From NCBI GenBank assembly GCA_946480465.1, contig CAMLJY010000179.1, forward strand, positions 1-5,412: a DNA stretch of 5,412 nucleotides, written 5' to 3'. The position numbers were made by a program, and so were the translations under genes. The notes beneath the pieces are model-generated. The model was not told the DNA's origin. It was given only the letters and a program-made list of their open reading frames with translations, and ran no database searches. Shown here piece by piece: positions 1 to 5,412 of this stretch; positions within the stretch are counted from its first letter, which is position 1, and every line of letters begins with the position of its first letter. The stretch comes from an uncultured Burkholderiales bacterium. Its GTDB lineage: Bacteria; Pseudomonadota; Gammaproteobacteria; Burkholderiales; Burkholderiaceae.

Positions 1-341
1 GCGTCACCTGCCAGCGCGGCTCGGCCGCCACCTTCTCGGCGCTGGCGCACAACCCCCAGCTGCTGGCGCCGATGCGCGAGGCCTATGCCGAGCTGCACCG
101 CCGCGTCGCCGAAGACGATCTGCCCGAAGGCGTGGGCGACGTGGTGGTCGCCGCCATCGACGGCCTGTGGCTGAACTGGGTGCTGGGCCTGGTGCAGGTG
201 GACCAGGACATGATCGTGCGGGTGCGCAAGGCACTCGAGAAGATCCTGGACGATGCGGTGAAGGCCGCGCCGAAGAAGACCACCGGTCGCAGCACCGGCA
301 AGCCGGCAGCCAAGGCCGCCGCCGCCCGCCGCAAGCGCTGA
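1..341 (+). CDS. TetR/AcrR-family transcriptional regulator, C-terminal part (5' truncated by window)
   Basis: The reading frame is open from base 3 to the TGA at 339-341 and gives the last 112 residues of a protein. The N-terminal helix-turn-helix that would prove the family lies outside the window. What is visible fits the all-helical ligand-binding and dimerisation domain of TetR-type repressors: an NPQLLAPMREAY helix, an acidic linker (AEDDLPEG), then the characteristic helix VVAAIDGLWLNWVLGLVQ, followed by a final helix with MIVRVRKALEKIL. After this domain the protein ends in an unusual Ala/Lys/Arg-rich tail of about 25 residues (KAAPKKTTGRSTGKPAAKAA and onward to RRKR), likely disordered and possibly adding nonspecific DNA contact. 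Such repressors often control RND pump operons, and a palindromic operator cluster lies before the pump genes at 2162-2221, so this is the candidate repressor. The family call is inferred from the C-terminal pattern only. Confidence 0.72.
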   Translation, partial: VTCQRGSAATFSALAHNPQLLAPMREAYAELHRRVAEDDLPEGVGDVVVAAIDGLWLNWVLGLVQVDQDMIVRVRKALEKILDDAVKAAPKKTTGRSTGKPAAKAAAARRKR

Positions 342-618
342 CGCCCGCCGGACGCGGCCCGCGCCGCCGCCCACCCGGCCGCGGCTTGCACCCCAGGGCT
401 GCGCGCGGCGAGCCACCGCGCCGCGCCTTCACGCCCCGCCATCACGCCCCCCCTGCCTTCCTGGTCCCGCGTCCCGGCTTCGGCGCCGGCTTGCCTGGCA
501 GACCCGGGCGCTCTGGCAAAATCGTTTCAGATATCGTTTCATCGCGGGCCCGGATGTTGGAGCGCCAGGGCCGAAAAGTCCCATTGAGGCGCCCCTCAAC
601 CCCCGCCGGAATCGTTAC
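342..618. other. Intergenic region with AT-rich island, presumed yjjJ promoter region
   Basis: This 277-bp gap separates the regulator gene from the HipA-like gene. The first 170 bases are very GC-rich and hold no gene or convincing terminator that I can see. From about 516 to 543 the composition turns AT-rich (caaaatcgtttcagatatcg and on), the usual place for a promoter in such a genome. Candidate elements such as TTGCCT at 491-496 and CAAAAT at 517-522 are 20 bp apart, too far for a standard sigma70 promoter, so I do not define a promoter. The 10-bp direct repeats in this island are listed separately. Confidence 0.5.
521..542 (+). repeat. Tandem direct repeat ATCGTTTCA(G/T), possible operator for the HTH-kinase gene
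   Basis: ATCGTTTCAG at 521-530 and ATCGTTTCAT at 533-542 are direct repeats with a 12-bp period. A third copy with one mismatch relative to the second, ATCGTTACAT, spans 611-620 and overlaps the start codon of the downstream gene. The two main copies lie in the AT-rich island where the promoter is expected. The downstream protein has its own N-terminal helix-turn-helix, so autoregulation through these sites is plausible, but that is inference. Confidence 0.45.
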
Positions 619-1989
619 ATGGCTGACGACCGCCTTCTCTCCACCCTGCGCCGCCTGGGCCGCCAGCAGGCGGGTGACCTGGCGTCGCTGCTGCAGGTGA
701 GCCGGCCGACGCTGATGCGCATGGTGCGGGCGGCGGGCGAGGCGGTGGTCAGCGGCGGCCGCGCCCGGCGCACGGCCTACGCGGCACGGCGCAGCCTGGC
801 GGGCTCCAGCGCGGCGCTGCCGGTCCACCGCATCGACGCAGCCGGCCGCCTGCACGAAGCGGCGCGGCTGCACCTGGCCCATCCGGACGGCTGCCGCGTC
901 GAATACCTCCAGGAGCCGGCCTGGCCGCTGGACGCCGACATGCAGGACGGCTGGTTCGACGGCCTGCCCTACTTCTTCCAGGACATGCGGCCACTGGGCT
1001 TCCTGGGCCGCAGCTTTGCCCGCCACCATGCCGCGCTGCTGCAGGTGGACGAAGACCCCACGCGCTGGACCGACGACGACGTGCTGCGGGCGCTGAGCCT
1101 GCTGGGGTCCGACACGCCGGGCGATTTCGTCATCGGGCAGCCCGCCGCACGGCGCTGGCTGGACCTGGCTTCGCAGGCCACGGCCGGCATCACGGAGGCC
1201 GCGGCGGGCGCCGAATACCCGCTTCTTGCGGACGCCGCGATGTCGCACGGCTGGGCCGGCTCGTCCGCCGCCGGCGAGTTCCCCAAGTTCACGGCCGTGC
1301 GGCGGCGCGGCAAGCTGCTGCAGCACGTGCTGGTGAAGTTCTCCGGCAGCGACAACTCGCCGGGCACCACGCGCTGGTCCGACCTGCTCGTCTGCGAGCA
1401 CCTGGCGGCCGCGGCCCTGTCGGAGCACCTGGACCTCCGCGTTTCCCATTTGCGCATCCTGCAGGCCGGCAGGCGCACCTTCCTCGAAGTCGACCGCTTC
1501 GACCGGCATGGCGCGCTGGGCCGCTCCGGCGTCGTGTCATGGATGGCGGTGAACGCGGCCTTCTTCGGCCTCGCCGGCAAGGGCTGGGCCGAGGCGGGGC
1601 AGCGCCTGCAGGCCCTGGGTCTCGTCACGCCGCCGGACGCCGGGCGCCTGGCCGCGCTGTGGCATTTCGGCCGGCTGATCGCCAACACCGACATGCACGA
1701 CGCCAACCTGGCCTTCGAGCCGGCCGCGGTCGACGGCCGCCCCGGCCTGCAGCTGGCACCGGTGTACGACATGCTGCCGATGCTCTACGCGCCCTCGCGC
1801 GGGGTGGAGCTGGCCGAACGCAGCTACAGCCCGCGACTGCCCCTGCCCGCTGAAGCACCCGCCTGGCGCGCCGCCGCGCCGGCCGCACTGGCCTTCTGGC
1901 AAGCCGCGGCGGACGACGCGCGCATCAGCAAGCCCTTCCGCCGCACCTGCGCGGCCAACGCCAAGGCCTTGCAGGCGCTGCTGCGCTGA
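619..1989 (+). CDS. yjjJ: HipA-like serine/threonine kinase with N-terminal HTH, YjjJ (HipH) type
   Basis: This complete protein of 456 residues is close to the length of E. coli YjjJ (about 440). Residues about 3-58 form a winged helix-turn-helix (QAGDLASLLQVSRPTLMRMV, then GRARRTAYAARR), and the rest is a HipA-fold kinase. Visible kinase landmarks are the Ser/Gly loop GSSAAGEFPKF at 214-224, where S216 aligns with the autophosphorylated Ser150 of HipA; the nucleotide-binding lysine K240 in VKFSG; the catalytic loop NTDMHDAN at 356-363, with D358 as catalytic base and N363 as metal ligand; and the second metal-site aspartate D384 in APVYDML. HipA kinases phosphorylate translation factors such as GltX, but the target of YjjJ proteins is not settled; E. 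coli YjjJ has been reported as toxic. No hipB-like antitoxin gene adjoins it, consistent with the built-in HTH. The ATG at 619 has only a weak upstream GGA, but it places the HTH at the expected position. Confidence 0.88.
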   Translation: MADDRLLSTLRRLGRQQAGDLASLLQVSRPTLMRMVRAAGEAVVSGGRARRTAYAARRSLAGSSAALPVHRIDAAGRLHEAARLHLAHPDGCRVEYLQEPAWPLDADMQDGWFDGLPYFFQDMRPLGFLGRSFARHHAALLQVDEDPTRWTDDDVLRALSLLGSDTPGDFVIGQPAARRWLDLASQATAGITEAAAGAEYPLLADAAMSHGWAGSSAAGEFPKFTAVRRRGKLLQHVLVKFSGSDNSPGTTRWSDLLVCEHLAAAALSEHLDLRVSHLRILQAGRRTFLEVDRFDRHGALGRSGVVSWMAVNAAFFGLAGKGWAEAGQRLQALGLVTPPDAGRLAALWHFGRLIANTDMHDANLAFEPAAVDGRPGLQLAPVYDMLPMLYAPSRGVELAERSYSPRLPLPAEAPAWRAAAPAALAFWQAAADDARISKPFRRTCAANAKALQALLR

Positions 1990-2160
1990 GCAAGCGCGAC
2001 CGGCTTCCGCGCCGCCGGCATGGCGGCCCACCTCCCCGCACACCCTCGACGTCCCCGGCCAGCCGACTGGATCGGCCGCGCGCATGCGCGCGGCCGCCGA
2101 AGCCCGCGCTGGCGCCCGCGCAAGCCTTGCTGCCACACCGTTGTCAGCATCTTCGCCACA
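1990..2160. other. Intergenic region downstream of yjjJ with GC hairpins
   Basis: This is the first part of the 264-bp gap between the kinase gene and the pump operon; no gene is visible in it. It contains a small hairpin (GCCGCC at 2011-2016, loop GGCAT, GGCGGC at 2022-2027) starting 22 bases after the kinase stop codon, and the large palindrome at 2073-2096. Neither is followed by a T-run, so neither is a standard intrinsic terminator, although either could pause polymerase or block 3' exonucleases on the kinase mRNA. Confidence 0.5.
2073..2096. repeat. Perfect 24-bp GC-rich palindrome
   Basis: Twelve bases (CGGCCGCGCGCA) are followed immediately by their exact reverse complement, with the centre between 2084 and 2085. 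The core 2077-2092 is a 16-nt alternating pyrimidine-purine run, a sequence type prone to Z-DNA. It starts 84 bases after the kinase stop codon and has no following T-run. Possible roles are transcript-end stabilisation, a rho-linked or non-canonical terminator, or a dimeric protein binding site. Confidence 0.6.
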
Positions 2161-2161
2161 A

Positions 2162-2179
2162 ACCGTCCAGCCGGACGGT
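2162..2179. promoter_or_regulatory. Distal operator-like palindrome, probably for a TetR-family repressor
   Basis: ACCGTCCAGCCGGACGGT is an 18-bp palindrome in which 8 of 9 base pairs are symmetric. Its reverse complement matches the site at 2204-2221 at 17 of 18 positions, and the two sites start 42 bp apart, about four helical turns, so a repressor would bind them on the same DNA face. It lies just upstream of the -35 element of the pump promoter. The binding protein is inferred from the context; the symmetry and repetition are seen directly. Confidence 0.72.
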
Positions 2180-2183
2180 AAAA

Positions 2184-2201
2184 ACCGTCTGGCCGGTTGA
2201 C
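2184..2201. promoter_or_regulatory. Middle, degenerate operator-like site
   Basis: This stretch begins with ACCGTC and shares 12 of 18 positions with the distal operator (ACCGTC, GCCGG and one further G), but its right half is poorly symmetric because it runs into the TTGACG -35 hexamer. It starts 22 bp after the distal site and 20 bp before the proximal site, so the three sites repeat at about two helical turns. With 2174-2179 it also forms a second inverted repeat, GACGGT-aaaa-ACCGTC, so the half-sites can be paired in more than one way. Confidence 0.5.
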
Positions 2202-2226
2202 GAACCGACCGGCTGGACGGTATTGT
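2197..2226 (+). promoter_or_regulatory. Sigma70-type promoter of the RND efflux operon
   Basis: TTGACG at 2197-2202 matches the -35 consensus at five of six positions. TATTGT at 2221-2226 matches the -10 consensus at four of six, with an 18-bp spacer. It would start transcription near 2233 and leave a short leader of about 20 nt before the adaptor start codon. The spacer is filled exactly by the proximal operator-like site, and the distal site sits directly upstream, so a bound repressor should block RNA polymerase. Confidence 0.72.
2204..2221. promoter_or_regulatory. Proximal operator-like palindrome inside the promoter spacer
   Basis: ACCGACCGGCTGGACGGT has 7 of 9 symmetric pairs and differs from the reverse complement of the distal site (2162-2179) at a single position. 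It occupies the gap between the -35 and -10 hexamers and overlaps the first base of the -10. It is also one arm of a larger 38-bp pseudo-palindrome (2184-2221), whose outer 14-bp arms pair at 12 positions. Its position is typical for repression by steric exclusion of RNA polymerase. Confidence 0.72.
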
Positions 2227-2241
2227 CGCCACCCAAGCAAG

Positions 2242-2247
2242 AAGGAG
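2242..2247 (+). promoter_or_regulatory. Strong Shine-Dalgarno that fixes the adaptor start
   Basis: AAGGAG ends six bases before the ATG at 2254. It decides the start in favour of this ATG over an in-frame TTG at 2197, which is the -35 hexamer and would put promoter DNA inside the coding region. Confidence 0.85.
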
Positions 2248-2253
2248 AAGCCC

Positions 2254-3417
2254 ATGAACAAGCTGATCAAGTCGTCCGTGCTGCTCGCGGCGCTGCTGGG
2301 CATCGGCGGCGCGCTGGCGGCCTGGAAGTACGGCGCGCTGGAGGCCTCGCACGCCGCGTCCGCATCCCAGCCCGAACCGGTGGAAGCGGTGACCGCCGCC
2401 ACCGCCGTCGCGCGCGAACACCGCAGCGCCACCACCGCCATCGGCACCGTGCTGGCGCTGCGCTCGGTGACGCTGCGCAACGAGCTGGCGGGCACCGTGC
2501 GCCAGGTCAACCTCGAGCCCGGCGCCATCGCCGAGGCCGGCACGGTGCTGGTGGCGCTGGACGTGTCGGTGGAGCACGCCGATCTCAAGGCCCAGGAAGC
2601 GCAGCTGGCACTGGCCCGCACCACCCTGGCCCGGCTGGAACGGCTGCGCGAGCTGAACGCCACCTCGGAGATCGAGGTGGACAAGGCGCGCGCCGAGCGC
2701 GACGTGGCCGCCGCGCAGATCGCCCGCACGCAGGCGGTGATCGAGCGCAAGACCATCCGCGTGCCCTTCCGCGCACGCATCGGCATCGCCGACGTGCACC
2801 CCGGCCAGTACCTCAACGAAGGCAGCGAGATCACCACGCTGCAGAGCGTGGACGACGCACTGCACGTGGACTTCGCGGTGCCACAGGCGGTGGCCGCGGC
2901 GCTGAAGGCGGGGGACCGCATCTCGGTATCCCCCGATGCCTCGTCCGCCGCGCTGGAGGCGCGGGTGGTCGCCGTCGATGCGCGCGTCGACCCGGCCACG
3001 CGCAACAGCACGGTGCGGGCTCGCCTGGACCTCGCGTCCCAACCCGTGAAGAACGCGGCCACGCCGCATCCCGCACCGGGCTCGTCGGTGCGCGTCAGCG
3101 TGCTGGCCGGCCCGGCGGCACGCGCCGTGGCCATTCCGGCCACCGCGGTGCGCAAGGGCCCGGCCGGCGACCATGTGTTCGTGCTGGCCCCGGCCGCGCC
3201 CGACCAGAAGCTGCGCGCGCAACTGCGCCGCGTGCAGGTGGGTTCGTCGCTCGGCGACGAGGTGCTGATCACCCGCGGCCTGGACAGCGGCGAGCAGGTC
3301 GCCACGTCCGGCTCCTTCAAGCTGCGCGACTCCGTGCTGGTGGCCGTGAACAAGGGGCCTGCATCCACCACCACCTCCAGCCGCACGACCACCTCCGCAG
3401 CGGCCAACGGCGGCTGA
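2254..3417 (+). CDS. RND efflux pump periplasmic adaptor (membrane fusion protein)
   Basis: This 387-residue adaptor links an inner-membrane RND transporter to an outer-membrane channel across the periplasm. Residues about 4-23 form a hydrophobic N-terminal segment (IKSSVLLAALLGIGGALAAW). There is no lipobox cysteine, so it is a signal peptide or uncleaved membrane anchor, not a lipoprotein. Then come the first lipoyl half at about 72-103 (LAGTVRQVNLEPGAIAEAGT), a short alpha-hairpin coiled coil at about 105-165 rich in Ala, Leu, Arg and Glu, the second lipoyl half at about 166-200 (IRVPFRARIGI and VHPGQYLNEG), a beta-barrel at about 203-285 containing the family signature VDPATRNSTVRA, and a membrane-proximal domain to about 365. 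A Ser/Thr-rich tail of about 20 residues (STTTSSRTTTSAAANGG at the end) follows. It is first in the operon; the transporter starts 25 bp after its stop. Gene order and size resemble the mexJ/acrA type, but I cannot name the orthologue. Confidence 0.92.
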   Translation: MNKLIKSSVLLAALLGIGGALAAWKYGALEASHAASASQPEPVEAVTAATAVAREHRSATTAIGTVLALRSVTLRNELAGTVRQVNLEPGAIAEAGTVLVALDVSVEHADLKAQEAQLALARTTLARLERLRELNATSEIEVDKARAERDVAAAQIARTQAVIERKTIRVPFRARIGIADVHPGQYLNEGSEITTLQSVDDALHVDFAVPQAVAAALKAGDRISVSPDASSAALEARVVAVDARVDPATRNSTVRARLDLASQPVKNAATPHPAPGSSVRVSVLAGPAARAVAIPATAVRKGPAGDHVFVLAPAAPDQKLRAQLRRVQVGSSLGDEVLITRGLDSGEQVATSGSFKLRDSVLVAVNKGPASTTTSSRTTTSAAANGG

Positions 3418-3430
3418 TCGGACTCGCCAC

Positions 3431-3435
3431 GAGGA
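3431..3435 (+). promoter_or_regulatory. Ribosome binding site of the RND transporter gene
   Basis: GAGGA lies seven bases before the ATG at 3443 in the short gap after the adaptor stop codon. It supports that start and independent initiation within a shared mRNA. Confidence 0.75.
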
Positions 3436-3442
3436 ACATCCG

Positions 3443-5412
3443 ATGAAGTCCATCACAGACCTCTTCATCCGCCACCCGGTCCTGGCCGTGGTGGTGAACC
3501 TGGTGATCGCGCTGGTCGGCTGGCGCGCGCTGGCCACGCTGCCGGTGCAGCAGTACCCCAGCCTGGAAAGCTCGTCCATCGTCATCACCACCGTCTACAC
3601 CGGCGCCGGCGCCGAGACGGTGCGCGGCTTTCTGACGACACCGATCGAGCGCGCGGTGTCCGCCATCGGCGGCGTCGATCATGTGGAATCGAGCAGCCGC
3701 GCCGGCGTCAGCACCGTCACCGTGCGGCTGAAGCTGAACCACAGCTCGACGGCCGCTTTGGCCGAGGTGACGGCGCGCCTGCAGCAGGTGCGCAGCGAGC
3801 TGCCCGGCGATGCCGAGCCGCCCGCCATCGAGGTGCAGCGCGCCGACCGGCCCTACGGCACCTTCTACCTGAGCTTCAATTCGAACGAGCGCAGCGTCTC
3901 GGCCATCACCGACTACCTGCTGCGCAACGTGCAGCCGCGGCTGTCCACCATCGCCGGCGTGCAGCGCGTCACCAACAACGAAGGCGGCCGCAACATCGCG
4001 ATGCGGGTGTGGATCGACCCCGACCGCCTCGCCGCGCTGAACCTGACGCCGGGCGACGTGCAGGCCGCACTTCAACGCAACAACTACCTGGCCGCCGTGG
4101 GCCAGACGCGCAACCAGCAGGTGCAGGTGAACGTGCTGGCCAACACCGACCTGCGTTCGGTGGACGAATTCAGGCAATTGATCGTCGCCGAGCGCCGCGG
4201 CGCCGTGGTGCGCCTGGCCGACGTGGCCCGCGTGGAACTGGGCGCGGAAGAAGCGCAGCTGGCCGCCAAGTACAACGCGCAGGAAGCCGTCTACCTCGGC
4301 ATCTGGCCGGTGCCCGGCGCCAATGAACTCGATGTCGCCCAGGGCCTGAAAGCCAAGATGGCCGAGATCGCGCCGACGCTGCCGAAGGACATCGAGATGC
4401 GCCTGGTGTGGGACGGCACGATGTTCATGCGCGACGCGCTGAAGGAGATCAGCAAGACTCTGGCCGAGACGGTGGGCATCGTCGCGCTGGTCGTGTTCCT
4501 GTTCCTGGGCTCGGCGCGCACCGCCCTCGTGCCGCTGGTGGCCATGCCGGTCTCGCTGATCGGCGCCGGCGCGGTGATGTACGCCTTCGGCTTCAGCCTG
4601 AACTTGCTCACCATCCTCGCCATCGTGCTGTCGGTGGGCCTGGTGGTGGACGACGCGATCGTCGTGGTCGAGAACATCGAGCGCCACGTGCGCGAAGGCA
4701 AGACGCGCATGGAAGCCGCGCTGGCCGGCGCGCGCGAGCTCTTCGGGCCGATCGTCGCGATGACGATCACGCTGGCCGCGGTGTACGCGCCCATCGGCAT
4801 CCAGAGCGGGCTCACCGGCGCGCTGTTCCTGGAATTCGCGATCACGCTGGCGGCGGCGGTCGTCGTGTCCGGTATCGTCGCGGTGACGCTGTCGCCGGTG
4901 ATGAGCGCCTACGCCGTGCGCGAAGGCGGCCAGCAGGGCCGGCTCACCCGCTTCGTCAACCGCCAGTTCGACCGCGTGCGCGGCGTGTATGGCCGCGTGC
5001 TGGACGTGGCGCTCACTTTGAAAGGCAGCATCGTGCTCGGCGCGCTGCTGATCACCGCGGCGGCCCATCCGCTGTACGTGTTCTCGCGCCAGGAGCTGGC
5101 GCCGGTGGAGGACCAGCGCCACATCAGCCTGTACTACGAAGCGGCGCCGGACTCGTCGCTGGCCGCCACCAACCGCGACCACCTGGACGTCGTGAAGGCC
5201 GTGCAGGCCTTCCCCGAGACCGAGTTCACCTGGTCGCTGACGGCCAACTGGGGCGGCTTCGGCGGCATCGTGGTCAAGGACTGGACGCAGCGCGATCGCT
5301 CCACCGAGCAGATGTACGGCGAGGTCTACGGCGCCGTCTCGCAGGTGCCCGGCCTGCGCGTGTTCCCGCGCCTGGACCCGCCGCTGCCCACGCCCGGCCA
5401 GTACGACGTGGA
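3443..5412 (+). CDS. RND multidrug efflux transporter, HAE1 type (3' truncated by window)
   Basis: The first 656 residues of a protein expected to be about 1,030 long. It is the proton-driven inner-membrane pump that forms a trimer and works with the adaptor encoded just before it. It opens with MKSITDLFIRHPVLAVVVNL (first membrane helix) and has a periplasmic porter region to about residue 335 with typical stretches such as TPIERAVSAIGGVDHVESSS and YNAQEAVYLGIWPVPGAN. Membrane helices then lie at about 343-356, 364-383, 388-410, 435-453, 461-485 and 529-546. Helix 4 carries VGLVVDDAIVVVEN with D403 and D404, matching the proton-relay pair D407/D408 of AcrB; the AcrB Lys940 counterpart lies beyond the window. 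The second porter half begins after QELAPVEDQ at 550-558, and the window ends at PPLPTPGQYDV. No frameshift is visible. The DD-containing helix favours the HAE1 (drug) branch; a MexK-like relative is my best guess. Confidence 0.94.
   Translation, partial: MKSITDLFIRHPVLAVVVNLVIALVGWRALATLPVQQYPSLESSSIVITTVYTGAGAETVRGFLTTPIERAVSAIGGVDHVESSSRAGVSTVTVRLKLNHSSTAALAEVTARLQQVRSELPGDAEPPAIEVQRADRPYGTFYLSFNSNERSVSAITDYLLRNVQPRLSTIAGVQRVTNNEGGRNIAMRVWIDPDRLAALNLTPGDVQAALQRNNYLAAVGQTRNQQVQVNVLANTDLRSVDEFRQLIVAERRGAVVRLADVARVELGAEEAQLAAKYNAQEAVYLGIWPVPGANELDVAQGLKAKMAEIAPTLPKDIEMRLVWDGTMFMRDALKEISKTLAETVGIVALVVFLFLGSARTALVPLVAMPVSLIGAGAVMYAFGFSLNLLTILAIVLSVGLVVDDAIVVVENIERHVREGKTRMEAALAGARELFGPIVAMTITLAAVYAPIGIQSGLTGALFLEFAITLAAAVVVSGIVAVTLSPVMSAYAVREGGQQGRLTRFVNRQFDRVRGVYGRVLDVALTLKGSIVLGALLITAAAHPLYVFSRQELAPVEDQRHISLYYEAAPDSSLAATNRDHLDVVKAVQAFPETEFTWSLTANWGGFGGIVVKDWTQRDRSTEQMYGEVYGAVSQVPGLRVFPRLDPPLPTPGQYDV

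Noticed and set aside
491..522. A sigma70 promoter for the kinase gene from TTGCCT and CAAAAT
   Set aside because: The spacing is 20 bp and each hexamer matches at only four positions, so I report the AT-rich region without assigning a promoter.
442..1509. A 355-codon open frame on the minus strand opposite the kinase gene
   Set aside because: It is a compositional shadow of the HipA-like gene; the + strand frame carries all the kinase motifs.
619..1989. A classical two-gene HipBA toxin-antitoxin module
   Set aside because: There is no small HTH (HipB-like) gene upstream or downstream; the HTH is fused within the same protein, as in YjjJ-type proteins.
2162..2190. The palindromes before the pump operon read as intrinsic terminators
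   Set aside because: On the + strand the hairpin is followed by A residues, not T. On the minus strand the following T-run is short and interrupted, and there is no minus-strand gene to terminate.
2197..2253. A TTG start at 2197 extending the adaptor by 19 residues
   Set aside because: The TTG is the -35 hexamer of the promoter, the extension would be encoded by operator and promoter DNA, and the ATG at 2254 has an AAGGAG at ideal spacing and starts a normal membrane-targeting segment.
2127..3446. A long + strand open frame overlapping the adaptor in another frame
   Set aside because: The product is Arg/Gly/Ala-rich without domains and overlaps the adaptor, whose frame has a strong ribosome binding site and family motifs.
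1537..3591. A 684-codon open frame on the minus strand across the kinase end, the operator region and the adaptor
   Set aside because: It crosses two well-supported + strand genes and the promoter region, and its product has shadow-frame composition with no recognisable domain.
3317..5182. A 621-codon open frame on the minus strand opposite the RND gene
   Set aside because: Its product is low-complexity (rich in His, Arg, Gln, Ala, Gly), which is typical of the antisense frame of a GC-rich gene. The + strand encodes an unmistakable RND transporter with conserved motifs.

Overview
This is a GC-rich window (roughly 70% G+C by eye) whose codon use and protein families suggest a betaproteobacterium, most likely Burkholderiales (Comamonadaceae or relatives). 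That assignment is inferred from style and composition, not from a marker gene. All four genes I support lie on the + strand.

Layout: (1) 1-341, the 3' end of a TetR/AcrR-family regulator gene whose DNA-binding half lies upstream of the window. (2) 342-618, a non-coding gap with an AT-rich island carrying a 10-bp direct repeat; a third near-copy of the repeat overlaps the next start codon. (3) 619-1989, a complete HipA-like kinase of the YjjJ (HipH) type: an N-terminal helix-turn-helix joined to a HipA-fold kinase, with no separate antitoxin gene beside it. (4) 1990-2253, an intergenic region with a perfect 24-bp GC palindrome, then a dense cluster of inverted and direct copies of an ACCGTC half-site built around a good sigma70-type promoter. 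(5) 2254-3417, a complete periplasmic adaptor (MFP) of an RND efflux pump. (6) 3443-5412, the first 656 codons of the RND inner-membrane transporter, cut by the window end.

Functional reading: the adaptor and transporter form one operon (25-bp gap, each with a clear ribosome binding site) driven by the promoter at 2197-2226. One operator-like palindrome exactly fills the -35/-10 spacer and a near-identical one lies 42 bp upstream, which is the architecture of a TetR-repressed pump. The TetR-family gene at the left edge is the obvious candidate repressor, but the yjjJ-like gene sits between it and its presumed target. No outer-membrane channel gene is visible; it may lie beyond the right edge or be supplied from elsewhere.

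I see no CRISPR array, IS element, tRNA/rRNA or clearly new defence system. The points most worth a second look are the operator array, the placement of the YjjJ-type kinase with its variant phosphate-binding loop, and the repeats that may serve its autoregulation.
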